A stretch of DNA of 64,000 nucleotides from Paraburkholderia sp. BL23I1N1. GTDB taxonomy: Bacteria; Pseudomonadota; Gammaproteobacteria; Burkholderiales; Burkholderiaceae. Made by a program: the position numbers and the translations under genes. Position 1 is the first letter of the stretch; each line of letters starts with the position of its first letter. The stretch spans positions 4,774,001 to 4,838,000 of the forward strand of contig NZ_RAPV01000001.1 of NCBI RefSeq assembly GCF_003610295.1, read 5' to 3'. This document shows, one piece after another, positions 44,218 through 53,672 of the stretch. The notes beneath the pieces are model-generated. The model had not been told where the DNA came from. It saw only the letters and a list, made by a program, of their open reading frames with translations, and made no database searches.

Positions 44218-45498
44218 ATGCAAGAACCCATTCGCTTCGCTGCGCCGGCAGCAGTGCCAACAGATGCTCAATCCACAGAGGCAAACGCCGGCGCTGAGGA
44301 CGATACGCCCGTCATGCGGGGCTTTCCGCCCGCCCCGGAAAATCAGGTGACCTTGCATAATGCGTCAAGTCCCCGCTTTTTGCGCTGGAGCTTGATGAAC
44401 GGAGCGTCCCTTCACCCTACCGTTCGCATACTGCGCGGTGAAGACGCCGCAATGCCGCTTCCAGCGGGCGAGCCGTTCGATCCGGAAAGTCTGGGCCTCG
44501 ATGACGAGTGCGGTGACACTCTGACGGTTGAGCGTTACTTTCGCGAATGCCGGATCGATGCGATGCTGATCATGCATCGCGGCCGCATCGTCTATGAGCG
44601 CTATCTCGGTGAGATGCAGCCGAATCGGCTGCATTCGCTGTTTTCGTCCACAAAGAGCCTGATCGGCACGCTTATCGCGGTGCTCGCGCACGATGGCGTA
44701 CTGGATTTAAATGCAACAGCCGCGACCTACGTGCCGGAGCTTGCGCATTCAGCGCTAGGTAGCGCGACGTTGCAGCAACTGCTCGATATGCGTGCGAACT
44801 TCCGCTTCGGCGAACAAATGCACCTTGGCGATCGCGTGCAGGTTGATTTCCATCAGGCGCTTGGCGTACTCGGCAGACCCGCGGACTACGATGGCCCCGA
44901 CGGCGCCTATGCGCTACTGAAGTCGGCGAAACCTGCGGGCGAGCATGGCATTGGTCCCTTCCGCTATGACAACGGCAGCACGGAAACGCTGGGCTGGGTA
45001 GCGCGCCGTGCGACTGGCAGACCGCTCGCGCAGTTATTGGGCGAACGTTTCTGGGAGCCCCTCGGCGCGCAGCAGGACGCCGATCTCACACTGGACTGCC
45101 GCAAATCGGAATGGGCTGCGGCCGGCATGAGTACAAACCTGCGCGACCTCGCCCGCTTCGGCGACATGATGCGGCTGGATGGGACGTGGCAGGGCAGGCA
45201 GATAGTGCCACGAGCCGTCGTCAGCGATATTCGCCGTGGCGGCGACCGTGCCGCTTACGCTGCAAGCGGGTCGACCTTCAAGCGCCCGGGCGGCTCCTAC
45301 CGGAATCAATGGTGGGTGCACCATGACCGGTACGACTCGTTCAGCGGAAACGGACATTTCGGGCAGTGCCTCTGGATAGCGCCGAAGGGCGAAACGGTCA
45401 TCGCCCGCTTCGCTTCCGACCCGCAGCCGACCGGCACATTCGAGGCGTTACACCGTCGCGTCGGCTATGCGGTCATCGACGCGCTGCAGGCCCGCTGA
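44218..45498 (+). CDS. Serine hydrolase of the beta-lactamase/NylB family
   Basis: 426 residues. The S-x-x-K motif Ser143-Ser-Thr-Lys146, the Y-D-N triad near 248-250 and the C-terminal FSGNGHFGQCLWIAP segment match class C beta-lactamase-fold esterases and 6-aminohexanoate-dimer (NylB-type) hydrolases. There is no signal peptide, so it should be cytoplasmic, which argues against antibiotic resistance. In context it probably cleaves an imported amide or ester before or after CoA activation. CAGGAGACG precedes the start. Confidence 0.88.
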   Translation: MQEPIRFAAPAAVPTDAQSTEANAGAEDDTPVMRGFPPAPENQVTLHNASSPRFLRWSLMNGASLHPTVRILRGEDAAMPLPAGEPFDPESLGLDDECGDTLTVERYFRECRIDAMLIMHRGRIVYERYLGEMQPNRLHSLFSSTKSLIGTLIAVLAHDGVLDLNATAATYVPELAHSALGSATLQQLLDMRANFRFGEQMHLGDRVQVDFHQALGVLGRPADYDGPDGAYALLKSAKPAGEHGIGPFRYDNGSTETLGWVARRATGRPLAQLLGERFWEPLGAQQDADLTLDCRKSEWAAAGMSTNLRDLARFGDMMRLDGTWQGRQIVPRAVVSDIRRGGDRAAYAASGSTFKRPGGSYRNQWWVHHDRYDSFSGNGHFGQCLWIAPKGETVIARFASDPQPTGTFEALHRRVGYAVIDALQAR

Positions 45499-45622
45499 GC
45501 AATCCTGCCGCTCCGATTCCGAGCGGGCAGATCCGGAAAGACGCAGAAAGTCCCCGATGAAGCCGCTTGCGCAGGGCTCGTTTATCAGGCGTTGCACTGT
45601 CGACGCAAAAGGCGCGCACAAA

Positions 45623-46960
45623 ATGTCACAGGACTATCGGGCCGGGCGGGCGTGGATCGTTACCGCCATGCTGACACTACTGATGTTGATCAATTTCCTC
45701 GACAAGGTAGTAGTCGGACTCACTGCGGTGCCGATCATGCGCGAACTCGGCCTCACGCCGCGCGAATTCGGCTGGATCGCAGGGAGCTTCTTTTCATTAT
45801 TCTCAGTATCGGCCGCAGTGGTCGGCTTCGTCGCGAACCGCGTCGCGACACGGTGGCTGCTGTTCACCATGGCGGCTATCTGGTCCGTGATCCAGGTGCC
45901 GTTTCTATTCACGTCGTCGGCGGTGATTGTGATCGTGTGCCGCGTCATTCTGGGTGCCGCGGAAGGACCTGGTACGCCCGTGGCCACGCATGCGCTCTAT
46001 AAATGGTTTCCGGACCGCAGACGCAATCTGCCCATCCTGGTCATGAACCAGGGCGCGGTGGCTGGTCTGTTGCTCGCCGGAATCGGCATCCCCTGGATCA
46101 GCGACCATTGGGGCTGGCGCATGAACTTCGGGATCCTCGGTGTGGCGGGACTCGTATGGTGCGCAATATGGCTAGTGCTGGGCCGGGAAGGGTCTGTCGC
46201 ACGCCCCAATGGCACGGTGCCCGGCGCGAGCGCTGACATGCGCGTTCCTTACCGTGTGCTGCTGGGCGACGCCACAATTCTCTGCACGTACCTGACGGGC
46301 TTTGTCACCTACGCAGGGCTTGCATTGATGCTGACCTGGATGCCGGTGTACCTGCAGCTGGGGCTCGGCTATGACCCGATCCATGCCGGGCGCATTTTCG
46401 CCGTGATCGTCGCCGTCAGCGCGCCTGTCAGTCTCATGTTCGGCAGTTGGTCGCAGCGGCTTCTTAAACGCGGCACGTCATCACGCGCTGCTCGCGCGGT
46501 CTTCTCCAGTGCCTGCGTGATTGGCGCGGGAGCGCTCCTAGTCGGCCTGCTGATTCAAGGACTGGCTCCGGTTCAAAAAGTATTGCTACTCGCGATCGCC
46601 GGCGCGATGCCTCCTGTGATCTATTCGCTGCACGCGGCGATTCTGGCCGAAGTAGCACCGGATGCACAGCGCGGCGGCATCATCGGGCTAGGTACCGCGG
46701 TTTCCAGCCTGGCGGGTCTGATTGCACCCGTGATATGCGGGCAGCTGGTTCAGGTATATTCGCACCCCGTGTCGCGTGGCTATGAAATCGGATTCGCCGT
46801 GGCGGGTCTGGCGATGATGGCGGGCGGCGTCGCGGGATTGATCTGGATGAAGCCGGAGGACTCCGCGCGCTGCGTGCGCATGTCGGCGGCCTTTGGACGC
46901 CGTGTGGGCAATCGGCAATCCGACTTACCAGCGACGGAGCAACTGATACGTAAACAGTGA
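45623..46960 (+). CDS. MFS transporter, anion:cation symporter type
   Basis: 445 residues from the ATG at 45623 (MSQDYRAGRAWIVTAML); the ATG at 45557 would add 22 polar residues and cannot be excluded. INFLDKVVVGLTAVPIMRELGLTPREFGWIAGSFF and the ALYKWFPDRRRNLPI loop resemble the ACS family of tartrate, glucarate, phthalate and hydroxybenzoate carriers. It likely imports the compound handled by the CoA transferase and hydrolase. Twelve hydrophobic segments. Confidence 0.9.
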   Translation: MSQDYRAGRAWIVTAMLTLLMLINFLDKVVVGLTAVPIMRELGLTPREFGWIAGSFFSLFSVSAAVVGFVANRVATRWLLFTMAAIWSVIQVPFLFTSSAVIVIVCRVILGAAEGPGTPVATHALYKWFPDRRRNLPILVMNQGAVAGLLLAGIGIPWISDHWGWRMNFGILGVAGLVWCAIWLVLGREGSVARPNGTVPGASADMRVPYRVLLGDATILCTYLTGFVTYAGLALMLTWMPVYLQLGLGYDPIHAGRIFAVIVAVSAPVSLMFGSWSQRLLKRGTSSRAARAVFSSACVIGAGALLVGLLIQGLAPVQKVLLLAIAGAMPPVIYSLHAAILAEVAPDAQRGGIIGLGTAVSSLAGLIAPVICGQLVQVYSHPVSRGYEIGFAVAGLAMMAGGVAGLIWMKPEDSARCVRMSAAFGRRVGNRQSDLPATEQLIRKQ

Positions 46961-47346
46961 CAATTATTCGGGTGTCACTGACGCGGCATCCGAACCAGCA
47001 CGGCTCACGATCAGAGACTCCGATCTCCTTTGGCAGTGGATCAGCAAGCCAGACATAGGTAAAAAATAAACGGCGAAATAACGATCCTGATAAGGGAAAC
47101 ACGCTGAAATACACGCGCATCCGGAAAGAAAAGGGTTGCGGCGCAGTCGATCGGCATGCTCACGGTTCAGTTTCAGCGTCACGCCGGCCCGATCTGATTT
47201 GACTCTGCACTCAGAAAAGCCTGGCCACCACCCAGCCTGGCTAGTTTCTGGCTACGCATATCGACTTCACTTCGTCATTGCAATTTCAGGTAGTAGCACG
47301 TCGCACGAAAATATAATTAGTTATACTTATATAATAAGGAAATAAA
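46961..47346. other. Promoter-bearing gap before the porin gene
   Basis: No gene is apparent in 386 bases. The 3' end is AT-rich, with TATAAT at 47312-47317 and again at 47330-47335, and AAGGA directly before the porin ATG. No good -35 was found, so activation by a regulator is plausible. Confidence 0.45.
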
Positions 47347-48426
47347 ATGGAGATGTTTGTACCCTGTATAAGAAAGTTATTGCTAACAGCAGTGCTGGGC
47401 GTGCTCTCGAACGCGTCGCATGCGCAGTCGAGCGTGACACTGTATGGCAACATCGGTGGCGGAGTCCGATGGACGAACGGTGTCAAAGGCGGTGCGGACG
47501 TTGCTTTTAACAACAACATCATTGCCGGCAACCAGTTCGGCTTTACCGGCAAGGAAGACCTGGGAGGCGGGCTCAAAGCCATATTCAAGCTAGAGGGCTC
47601 GTTCAACAGCGGCACGGGCGCGCTGAAAACGCCGGGCACGCTGTTTTCACAGGCGGCTTTCGTGGGTTTGACCGGTGATTTCGGGCGCCTGACGCTTGGC
47701 CGGCAGCTCAATGCCAACGAGGACTTCGGCATTCTGATCGACCCGAGCGGCGGACAGGGGCAGTCCCTCGCGATTGAACCGGGGGTCGTGTTCGGAGCCA
47801 ACTACTTCACGCTCGACTCGCGATTCAACAACACGATCAAGTACCTCGCGCGGGTTGGTGGCTTCCGCTTCGGGGCAAGCTATTCGCCGGGCGGCGTCAC
47901 TGGCGACACGCGTGCCGGCACGAACTTCTCTGGCGCGGCGATGTACCAGTGGGGGCCCGTGCTGGCTGGCGCCTCCTATCAGAAAACCTGGAACGCGAAC
48001 GCAACGCAGTGGGCACAGACGTTCCAGACCGGCGGAACGCTTCAGCTTGGCGGAGCGCGCCTCTATCTGAGCTACAACGACCTGAGCGTCACGGGCAGCG
48101 CCCTGAGCGCGCCTAGGCGCCGTGACAGGATCCCGGGCGGCGGCATCGTGTGGCTCTTCGCGCCGACGTTCCAGGTCACCGCGGCCTTTTATGACGATAT
48201 CGCCAGCAACCTTGGCAACGTTGAGGCAACTGGCGGTCACAAGCTCACGACTTATGCGCTCGCCGAATATTTCCTCTCGAAGCAGACCGAACTCTACGCC
48301 GAGCTGGATTGCAATGGCTTTTCCGGCGCCTATCGGTACGATCCGGCCAACATTGCGGCGCTTGGGCTCAATCGCGGCGGTCGTACGTTAACGGGCGCGT
48401 CGCTTGGTTTTATGACCCGGTTCTAG
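47347..48426 (+). CDS. General porin (type-4, OmpC-like)
   Basis: 359 residues. A signal peptide ends at SHAQ, followed by SSVTLYGNIGGGVRWTN, the usual start of Burkholderiaceae porins; GNQFGFTGKEDLGGGLKAIFKLEGSF and the terminal Phe (FMTRF) needed for outer-membrane insertion are present. It should form a trimeric 16-strand channel. Its position after the MFS gene suggests uptake of the same substrate across the outer membrane. Confidence 0.92.
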   Translation: MEMFVPCIRKLLLTAVLGVLSNASHAQSSVTLYGNIGGGVRWTNGVKGGADVAFNNNIIAGNQFGFTGKEDLGGGLKAIFKLEGSFNSGTGALKTPGTLFSQAAFVGLTGDFGRLTLGRQLNANEDFGILIDPSGGQGQSLAIEPGVVFGANYFTLDSRFNNTIKYLARVGGFRFGASYSPGGVTGDTRAGTNFSGAAMYQWGPVLAGASYQKTWNANATQWAQTFQTGGTLQLGGARLYLSYNDLSVTGSALSAPRRRDRIPGGGIVWLFAPTFQVTAAFYDDIASNLGNVEATGGHKLTTYALAEYFLSKQTELYAELDCNGFSGAYRYDPANIAALGLNRGGRTLTGASLGFMTRF

Positions 48427-48488
48427 GTAACGCCTGCGGCGTCATGAGCGCCGCGCTCCTCCTCATTCATATTGACCGAAGGAATTGC

Positions 48489-48860
48489 ATGACCAATCAC
48501 CACCAAACTCTGCGGGCTCTGTTCGCTACAGCGCTGATCGCAGTTTCCGGCAGCGCATCCGCTCAAGCCGCCGCCGCGGATGGAGCGAGCGCGGCTTCCA
48601 GTTCGTTGACCGCGGAATCCGCTAAAGCATCGAAAGCCGCGGACAGGAAACTAGCCCACCGTATCGAGAACGCGATCGCCCGAACCCGCGGACTGAACGC
48701 CACGCGCATCCTCGTCAAGGCTCGCGACGGCCACGTAACGCTGTCCGGTTCAGTGACGGATAATGGACAGATCCAGTTGGCCATTGATGCGTCGCAGCAA
48801 GTCGAAGGAGTGAAGTCCGTCCAGAATTTCCTCCACGTCATTTCAGGGCCAGCGCCATAA
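48489..48860 (+). CDS. BON-domain periplasmic protein
   Basis: 123 residues from the ATG at 48489, after GAAGGAATTGC. A signal peptide (ALFATALIAVSGSASAQA) is followed by an Ala/Ser-rich linker and one BON domain (AHRIENAIARTRGLNATRILVKARDGHVTLSGSVTDNGQIQLAID). BON domains bind membranes or lipids and occur in osmotic-shock proteins. It follows the porin by 60 bases and may share its transcript. The 296 bases downstream to the recombinase gene show no gene. Confidence 0.82.
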   Translation: MTNHHQTLRALFATALIAVSGSASAQAAAADGASAASSSLTAESAKASKAADRKLAHRIENAIARTRGLNATRILVKARDGHVTLSGSVTDNGQIQLAIDASQQVEGVKSVQNFLHVISGPAP

Positions 48861-49156
48861 CGGATTCAGGACTTGCGGGCGGTAGCGCCGCTGACACGTG
48901 TCGTCCGGCTACAGGTGTTTGCCTCCGGCCATCGGCGCGTGAGTTCGCGGATAACCGACTATAGTGGCGCCACGATCCGCACGCTCGGCGGGGCGCCTGG
49001 GCCGACTACGCGACGGGTATGATCGGCGCACGAATGACTCTTGCCTGAGTGTGGAACGGTCATCTGAACGCCCGCTAGAAATAGCGCGCCGCTGTCCGTA
49101 GCTGGCCGGACCGCGCCCGATGCAGACCACCGTCCGGAGTCCGGAGGTACCTCGGT

Positions 49157-49783
49157 TCAAACTTCAGTCTGCTCTGCCATCTCAAGCGCGTCGTCGACCT
49201 CGATGCCAAGGTACCGCACTGTGCTTTCAAGTTTGGTATGGCCGAGGAGCAACTGAACGGCGCGGAGGTTCTTCGTGCGGCGATAAATCAGTGACGCTTT
49301 CGTCCGGCGCATCGTGTGGGTGCCGTACGCGCTGTCATCCAGCCCGATCGATGCGATCCACTGATGCACCACGCGCGAATACTGGCGCGTCGAGATGTGC
49401 GGTGATTCGCGGAGCCGGCTCGGGAACAGGAAGTCAGTCGACGCCAGCGCTGCCGACTTGATCCACGCCTCGACGCTGTCCTGGGTCTGCTCTGTAATCT
49501 CGAACTGAACCGGCCGTTGAGTTTTTTGCTGCATGATCGTTGCCCGGCTGGCGACGTGCTGCCCATGGCAAACGTCACGAATCCGCAGCCTCGTCAGATC
49601 GCATGCGCGTAGTTTGCTGTCGATTGCAAGATTGAACATCGCGAGGTCGCGAACGCTTGCCGAAAGCTGAAGGCGGATACGGATCGCCCAGATTTCCTTG
49701 AGCTTCAGCGGAGGCTTCTGACCAGTGAGCTTGCCTTTGTTCCACGGTATCCTGGCGGCCGTTGCTTCGTCAGTGGCTTTCAT
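49157..49783 (-). CDS. Short tyrosine recombinase (integrase)
   Basis: 208 residues. The catalytic set appears complete: Arg59 (SKLRACDLTRL), Lys87, His156-x2-Arg159 (HTMRR), His182 (LLGHTKL) and Tyr191 (TVRYLGIE). The protein lacks the usual N-terminal arm-binding and SAM-like domains, like FimB/FimE-type or chromosomally widespread short integrases. It stands alone in the middle of the island, with GAAAGGAGATAG just before the start. It could serve a local inversion or an older integration, or be the island integrase displaced by rearrangement. Confidence 0.88.
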   Translation of the reverse strand: MKATDEATAARIPWNKGKLTGQKPPLKLKEIWAIRIRLQLSASVRDLAMFNLAIDSKLRACDLTRLRIRDVCHGQHVASRATIMQQKTQRPVQFEITEQTQDSVEAWIKSAALASTDFLFPSRLRESPHISTRQYSRVVHQWIASIGLDDSAYGTHTMRRTKASLIYRRTKNLRAVQLLLGHTKLESTVRYLGIEVDDALEMAEQTEV

Positions 49784-50109
49784 GACTATCTCCTTTCAAG
49801 TGAACGGAGAGCTAGTCTGCACCGGCCGACATCGGGCGCTGTCCGACCCTGAGCGGTCGATCGGCCCGGGATGAATTAATGGTAGCTTTCAAGGTACAGC
49901 AGCCGTTTGGTTGGTATCGGTTGCCGCCGCCTCGTCAAACCGGTCATTGGCAGCGGATCGAACACGGCGCGCCGCGAACTGCCGCCTCGAGAAATGCTCG
50001 AAACGGATGGACTCTTTTCGGACGCTCAGTTCAGGAAAGCCCGTGTCTTCCCTAAGAACCGGAGCGGCCACCTCGCCACATCAGCGAGATGACCGCCGTT
50101 GTCTCTGGT
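49784..50109. other. Gene-free stretch between integrase and porin
   Basis: About 325 bases with only low-quality ORFs on both strands. The first 30 bases hold the integrase ribosome site. No att-like duplication, terminator with T run or RNA gene was recognised. Confidence 0.4.
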
Positions 50110-51297
50110 TCAGAACGTATGCCGGATCGCCGCCCGGACCAAAAGCTGCCTCGACGACGAGGACAAGTCCTGTGCACCGGGAACGTATGCCTGATCGAGC
50201 GCCGAACCGGTGGTGTCGCCCGCGATCATTTGAAAGGCGCCCTGGACGTAGACATCGGTCCGTTTAGACAGGTTGTAATCCGCCATCAAGCCGACGCTGT
50301 GGATTTTCGGCCGCACGCTACCTGTCGTAGCGTCGTAGTTCCCCAGCGTATAGACGTATTGGGCACCCACGAAAAACGCCGACGTGAACTGATATTTCCC
50401 GTTCAATTCGAAATTCTGATATTTCAACCGGGTCAATGTCCCGCCTGCAAGCGCACCGCTAGTTGGCTCGATGCTCTCCAGCGCGCTGAGGTAAGCGACA
50501 TTTGCGGTCGGATTGCTAAGATCCGTGTGGGTATAGACGAAGCCAACCGTGGCCGCGCCGACGGTATAGTTGACGCCCGCGCCGAAGACGCGCAAGCGCT
50601 TCGATTGAAAGTTCGCGTCCGCCGCAATCGTCGAGCTCGACCCGGCAATCGCCCCGCCGGACGTCGCCCCCGGATTGTCCGCATTCAGATATGCCGCAGC
50701 GACCAACAGGCCACCGTACGTGTACTGCACGCCGACACTCAACTGCCGGTTGTTGGCGAAGCCGGTGCTGTTGCTGAAGCTGTACGCGCCGCCGAACTGG
50801 AAGCCGGCAAGATCAGGGCTCGCGTACTTGACCGTGTTGTTGACGCGGAACGTGTTATCTGTGTTGTCGTTGTCGAACGGATGCGAAAACAGATATCCAC
50901 CCCAGTTGCCATTGGCTGTCGTCTGCGCAAGATAGTCAACCACCGAGTCGTACTGGCGGCCGAACGTGACCGTCCCGTAGCGCTCGCTTTCGATACCGAC
51001 GTATGCCTGGCGCCCAAATCCAAGACCGCCTTGCGCCAGCTTGCCAGTGTTCACATTGAAACCGCTTTCGATCTGGAAAATCGCCTTGAGGCCGCCACCC
51101 AGATCTTCGCTGCCTTTCAATCCCCAGCGGCTGCCTTGTGCATAGCCACTTGCCATTTCATAAACGTGGCTTCCACCGACGTTGTTCGTGTAATCGAACC
51201 CCTCGTCGATGAGGCCATACAAGGTCACACTGCTTTGCGCAAATGCCGAAGTCGCACATGCCGACGCTATTGCCGCAAGGATGAGTTTATTCTTCAC
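50110..51297 (-). CDS. General porin (type-4, OmpC-like)
   Basis: 395 residues. MKNKLILAAIASACATSAFA is a clear signal peptide, then QSSVTLYGLIDEGFDYTNNV, GSRWGLKGSEDLGGGLKAIFQIESGF and the terminal VRAAIRHTF with Phe at the end. It is downstream of the polar amino acid ABC genes on the same strand (108 bases) and probably admits the same substrates through the outer membrane. It is clearly distinct in sequence from the porin at 47347. Confidence 0.93.
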   Translation of the reverse strand: MKNKLILAAIASACATSAFAQSSVTLYGLIDEGFDYTNNVGGSHVYEMASGYAQGSRWGLKGSEDLGGGLKAIFQIESGFNVNTGKLAQGGLGFGRQAYVGIESERYGTVTFGRQYDSVVDYLAQTTANGNWGGYLFSHPFDNDNTDNTFRVNNTVKYASPDLAGFQFGGAYSFSNSTGFANNRQLSVGVQYTYGGLLVAAAYLNADNPGATSGGAIAGSSSTIAADANFQSKRLRVFGAGVNYTVGAATVGFVYTHTDLSNPTANVAYLSALESIEPTSGALAGGTLTRLKYQNFELNGKYQFTSAFFVGAQYVYTLGNYDATTGSVRPKIHSVGLMADYNLSKRTDVYVQGAFQMIAGDTTGSALDQAYVPGAQDLSSSSRQLLVRAAIRHTF

Positions 51298-51405
51298 TTA
51301 GTTTTCCTAAAAATAATGGATTTGATTCGTTATATTTTTCTACTCGACTACCTTGGACCTACAGAACGATTCGCGTGATTTGGCGAATTGAGCAGCACAA
51401 GGCTG

Positions 51406-52119
51406 TCATCCACCACGCGGTTTCAGATAGGCCAGAAGACGCTGCTCAAGGCGCCGGAACACCCAGACGAGCGCAAAAGCAATCGTCGCGTACAGCAGCG
51501 CAGCAATACCGAAGGCCTCAAATGACGCGTACGTCGCCGAATTGACATCGCGCGTCACTTTCAGAATGTCCGGAATCGTCGCCGTGAAAGCGAGCGTCGT
51601 GGAATGCAGCATCAGGATCGCTTCGTTGCCGTACATCGGCAACGCACGGCGCAGCGCCGACGGCAGGATGATTCTCCGGTAGACGGTCAATCTGGACATC
51701 CCCACGGCAAACGCAGCTTCGATTTCGCCGTATGCGGTCGCCTTGATCGCTCCGGCAAAGATTTCCGCTGCGTAAGCGCACTCGTTCAACGCGAATGCAA
51801 GCAGCGTGCAGTTCATCGCATCGCGAAAGAATGCGTCGAGCAACGCATTCGTACGCACGACCTCCAGGCTGTAGAGTCCCGTATAGCAGATCAGCAATTG
51901 AACGTAGAGCGGCGTTCCCCGAAACACGTAGGTGAACAGCCAGACGGGTAACGACAGGAAGCGGTTGCGCGACGCCCGCGCCACCGAGAGCGGCAGCGCC
52001 AGCATAAAACCGAGTCCGAGCGATGCCACCAGAAGCCACAATGTGACCGCTAGGCCGGTTAGCTGAAAGCCGTCGGTGTACAGGTAGTTTTGCCAGTACT
52101 GGTGAAGAATATCGATCAT
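51406..52119 (-). CDS. Polar amino acid ABC permease (HisM-like)
   Basis: 237 residues. The membrane segments and the EAA loop IEAAFAVGMSRLTVYRRIILPSALRRALPMYGNEAILML match HisM/ArtM-type permeases, as do the FRGTPLYVQLLICYTGLY and NECAYAAEIFAGAIKA motifs. The start overlaps the end of the HisQ-like gene (ATGA), so the two subunits are made in balance. No HisP-type ATPase gene accompanies them in this window. Confidence 0.92.
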   Translation of the reverse strand: MIDILHQYWQNYLYTDGFQLTGLAVTLWLLVASLGLGFMLALPLSVARASRNRFLSLPVWLFTYVFRGTPLYVQLLICYTGLYSLEVVRTNALLDAFFRDAMNCTLLAFALNECAYAAEIFAGAIKATAYGEIEAAFAVGMSRLTVYRRIILPSALRRALPMYGNEAILMLHSTTLAFTATIPDILKVTRDVNSATYASFEAFGIAALLYATIAFALVWVFRRLEQRLLAYLKPRGG

Positions 52120-52805
52120 GCCACCACGCGCCTCACACCCGCTGAGTAACGTACTTCAAGCCGCCACAAAACCACGTTGGACAGTGTGGTGATGGCCAGA
52201 TAGATCGCACCGGCTGCCACCGTAAGCAGAAAGAAGTTCTGCGTCGACTTGCCGGCATCCTGTGCCGCCTTGACGACGTCCGACAGTCCGATGATCGACA
52301 CCAGCGCGGTCGCCTTGACAATGACCTGCCAGTTGTTACCGATGCCTGGCAACGCCAGACGCATCATCTGCGGAAACATGATGCGGGTGAAGACCTGCCA
52401 GTTGGACATGCCGAATGCCATACCCGCTTCCAGCTGTCCCCTCGGCACTCCCATGAATGCACCGCGGAACGTCTCGGTGAAGTACGCTCCGTAGATGAAG
52501 CCAATCGTAACGACGCCGGCCGAGAACGGATCAATATCCACCTGGTTGAATCCGAGCACGTCCGTGATATGGTTCAGCGCGATCTGGATGCTGTAAAAGA
52601 GCAGCAGCATCAGCACGAGATCTGGCACCGCCCTGATCAATGTCGTGTAGGCGGCACCGATTCGCGCCAGGTAACGACGGCTGGACAGTCTGGCCGCAGC
52701 GCCGCAGAGTCCCATAACAAACGAAACAAGCAGCGACAGCAGAGCGAGCTTGATCGTTTCGCAGGTGCCGGCCACGAGTGCCGGCCCGAAGCCTCCGAGT
52801 ATCAT
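52116..52805 (-). CDS. Polar amino acid ABC permease (HisQ-like)
   Basis: 229 residues from the ATG at 52805 (MILGGFGPALVAGTCETIKLALLSLL); an ATG twelve codons earlier is possible. TTLIRAVPDLVLMLLLFYSIQIAL, FIYGAYFTETFRGAFMGVPRGQLEAGMAFGM and the following PQMMRLALPGIGNNWQVIVKATALVSIIG are HisQ/ArtQ-type signatures. It pairs with the HisM-like subunit to form a heterodimeric channel. The periplasmic binding protein gene lies 32 bases upstream. Confidence 0.92.
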   Translation of the reverse strand: MILGGFGPALVAGTCETIKLALLSLLVSFVMGLCGAAARLSSRRYLARIGAAYTTLIRAVPDLVLMLLLFYSIQIALNHITDVLGFNQVDIDPFSAGVVTIGFIYGAYFTETFRGAFMGVPRGQLEAGMAFGMSNWQVFTRIMFPQMMRLALPGIGNNWQVIVKATALVSIIGLSDVVKAAQDAGKSTQNFFLLTVAAGAIYLAITTLSNVVLWRLEVRYSAGVRRVVA

Positions 52806-52837
52806 TTTGTCGCCTTGAATGGCTGGCTCAGGCCGTC

Positions 52838-53626
52838 TCACTTCGCGCCGTAGATATCGAAGTCGAAGTACTTCCTGTTGATGCGTGCGTAGGTTCCATT
52901 TGCCAGGATGGCGGTCAGTGCCTGATTGAATGCCTCACGCAACGCTGCGTCTTCTTTGCGAAGACCCAGACCGTCGCCAAGACCGAAATACTTCGGGTCG
53001 TCCAATGCCGGACCGGCAAACTTGTAGTCCTTGCCCTCGGGCTTCTTGAGAAAGCCGTCGCTCGCTTCTATCGATGCCTGAAAGGCTGCATCCAGTCGCC
53101 CTGAGATCAGGTCCGTGTAGACCTGATCCTGGTTCTGGTACGAGATGATCTGCACGCCAGCCGGTTGCCACTGCGCTCTCGCATAGTCTTCCTGGCTCGA
53201 ACCCTGTTCGACGCCGACCCGCTTACCCTTTAGCGAAGCGGCGGTCGGCAGCAGATCGGAGTTGCGCCTGACAACCAGCCGGGCCGGCGCGTTCGATATC
53301 TTGTTCGTGAACGCGATCTGCTGCATTCGCTTTGGCGTGATGGTCATCGACGACGAAATCGCGTCGAACTTTCTCGCCAGCAGTCCGGGAATCATGCCGT
53401 CGAAGCTGGTCTCGACCCAGACACACCGCGCATGAAGCTCGTCGCAAAGTGCATTGGCGATGTCCACGCCAAAGCCAGTCAGCTTGCCGTCGGGCGTTTT
53501 GAACTCCAATGGCGGGTACGTCGGATCCACTGCCAGCCTGATTTCCTTGCCGGACCAGTCGGCAGCAATTGCGTTGCCTGACAGCGCCACCAAAGCGAAC
53601 GAGATTGCCGCAAGCGTCTTTTTCAT
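52838..53626 (-). CDS. Periplasmic cationic amino acid-binding protein (HisJ/ArgT-like)
   Basis: 262 residues. A signal peptide (MKKTLAAISFALVALSGNAIA) precedes a type II binding fold: IRLAVDPTYPPLEFKTPDGKLTGFGVDIANALCDELHARCVWVE, FDGMIPGLLARKFDAISSSMTITPKR and GKRVGVEQGSSQEDYA. The spacing of ligand-contacting Asp/Arg/Ser residues resembles lysine/arginine/ornithine or histidine binders. With an amidohydrolase gene upstream, the ligand may be an N-acyl amino acid or a basic amino acid released from one; this is inference. Confidence 0.92.
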   Translation of the reverse strand: MKKTLAAISFALVALSGNAIAADWSGKEIRLAVDPTYPPLEFKTPDGKLTGFGVDIANALCDELHARCVWVETSFDGMIPGLLARKFDAISSSMTITPKRMQQIAFTNKISNAPARLVVRRNSDLLPTAASLKGKRVGVEQGSSQEDYARAQWQPAGVQIISYQNQDQVYTDLISGRLDAAFQASIEASDGFLKKPEGKDYKFAGPALDDPKYFGLGDGLGLRKEDAALREAFNQALTAILANGTYARINRKYFDFDIYGAK

Positions 53627-53672
53627 GTGTTTCTCCTCAACGTCGTGATGGAAGGGGGGTCATGCGAATCGT

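Noticed and set aside
44218..45498. Antibiotic-resistance beta-lactamase
   Set aside because: No signal peptide, metabolic operon context and closer resemblance to cytoplasmic NylB-like esterases/amidases.
50089..51378. 429-codon plus-strand ORF opposite the porin
   Set aside because: The minus-strand porin has signal peptide, family motifs and terminal Phe; the plus frame has none.
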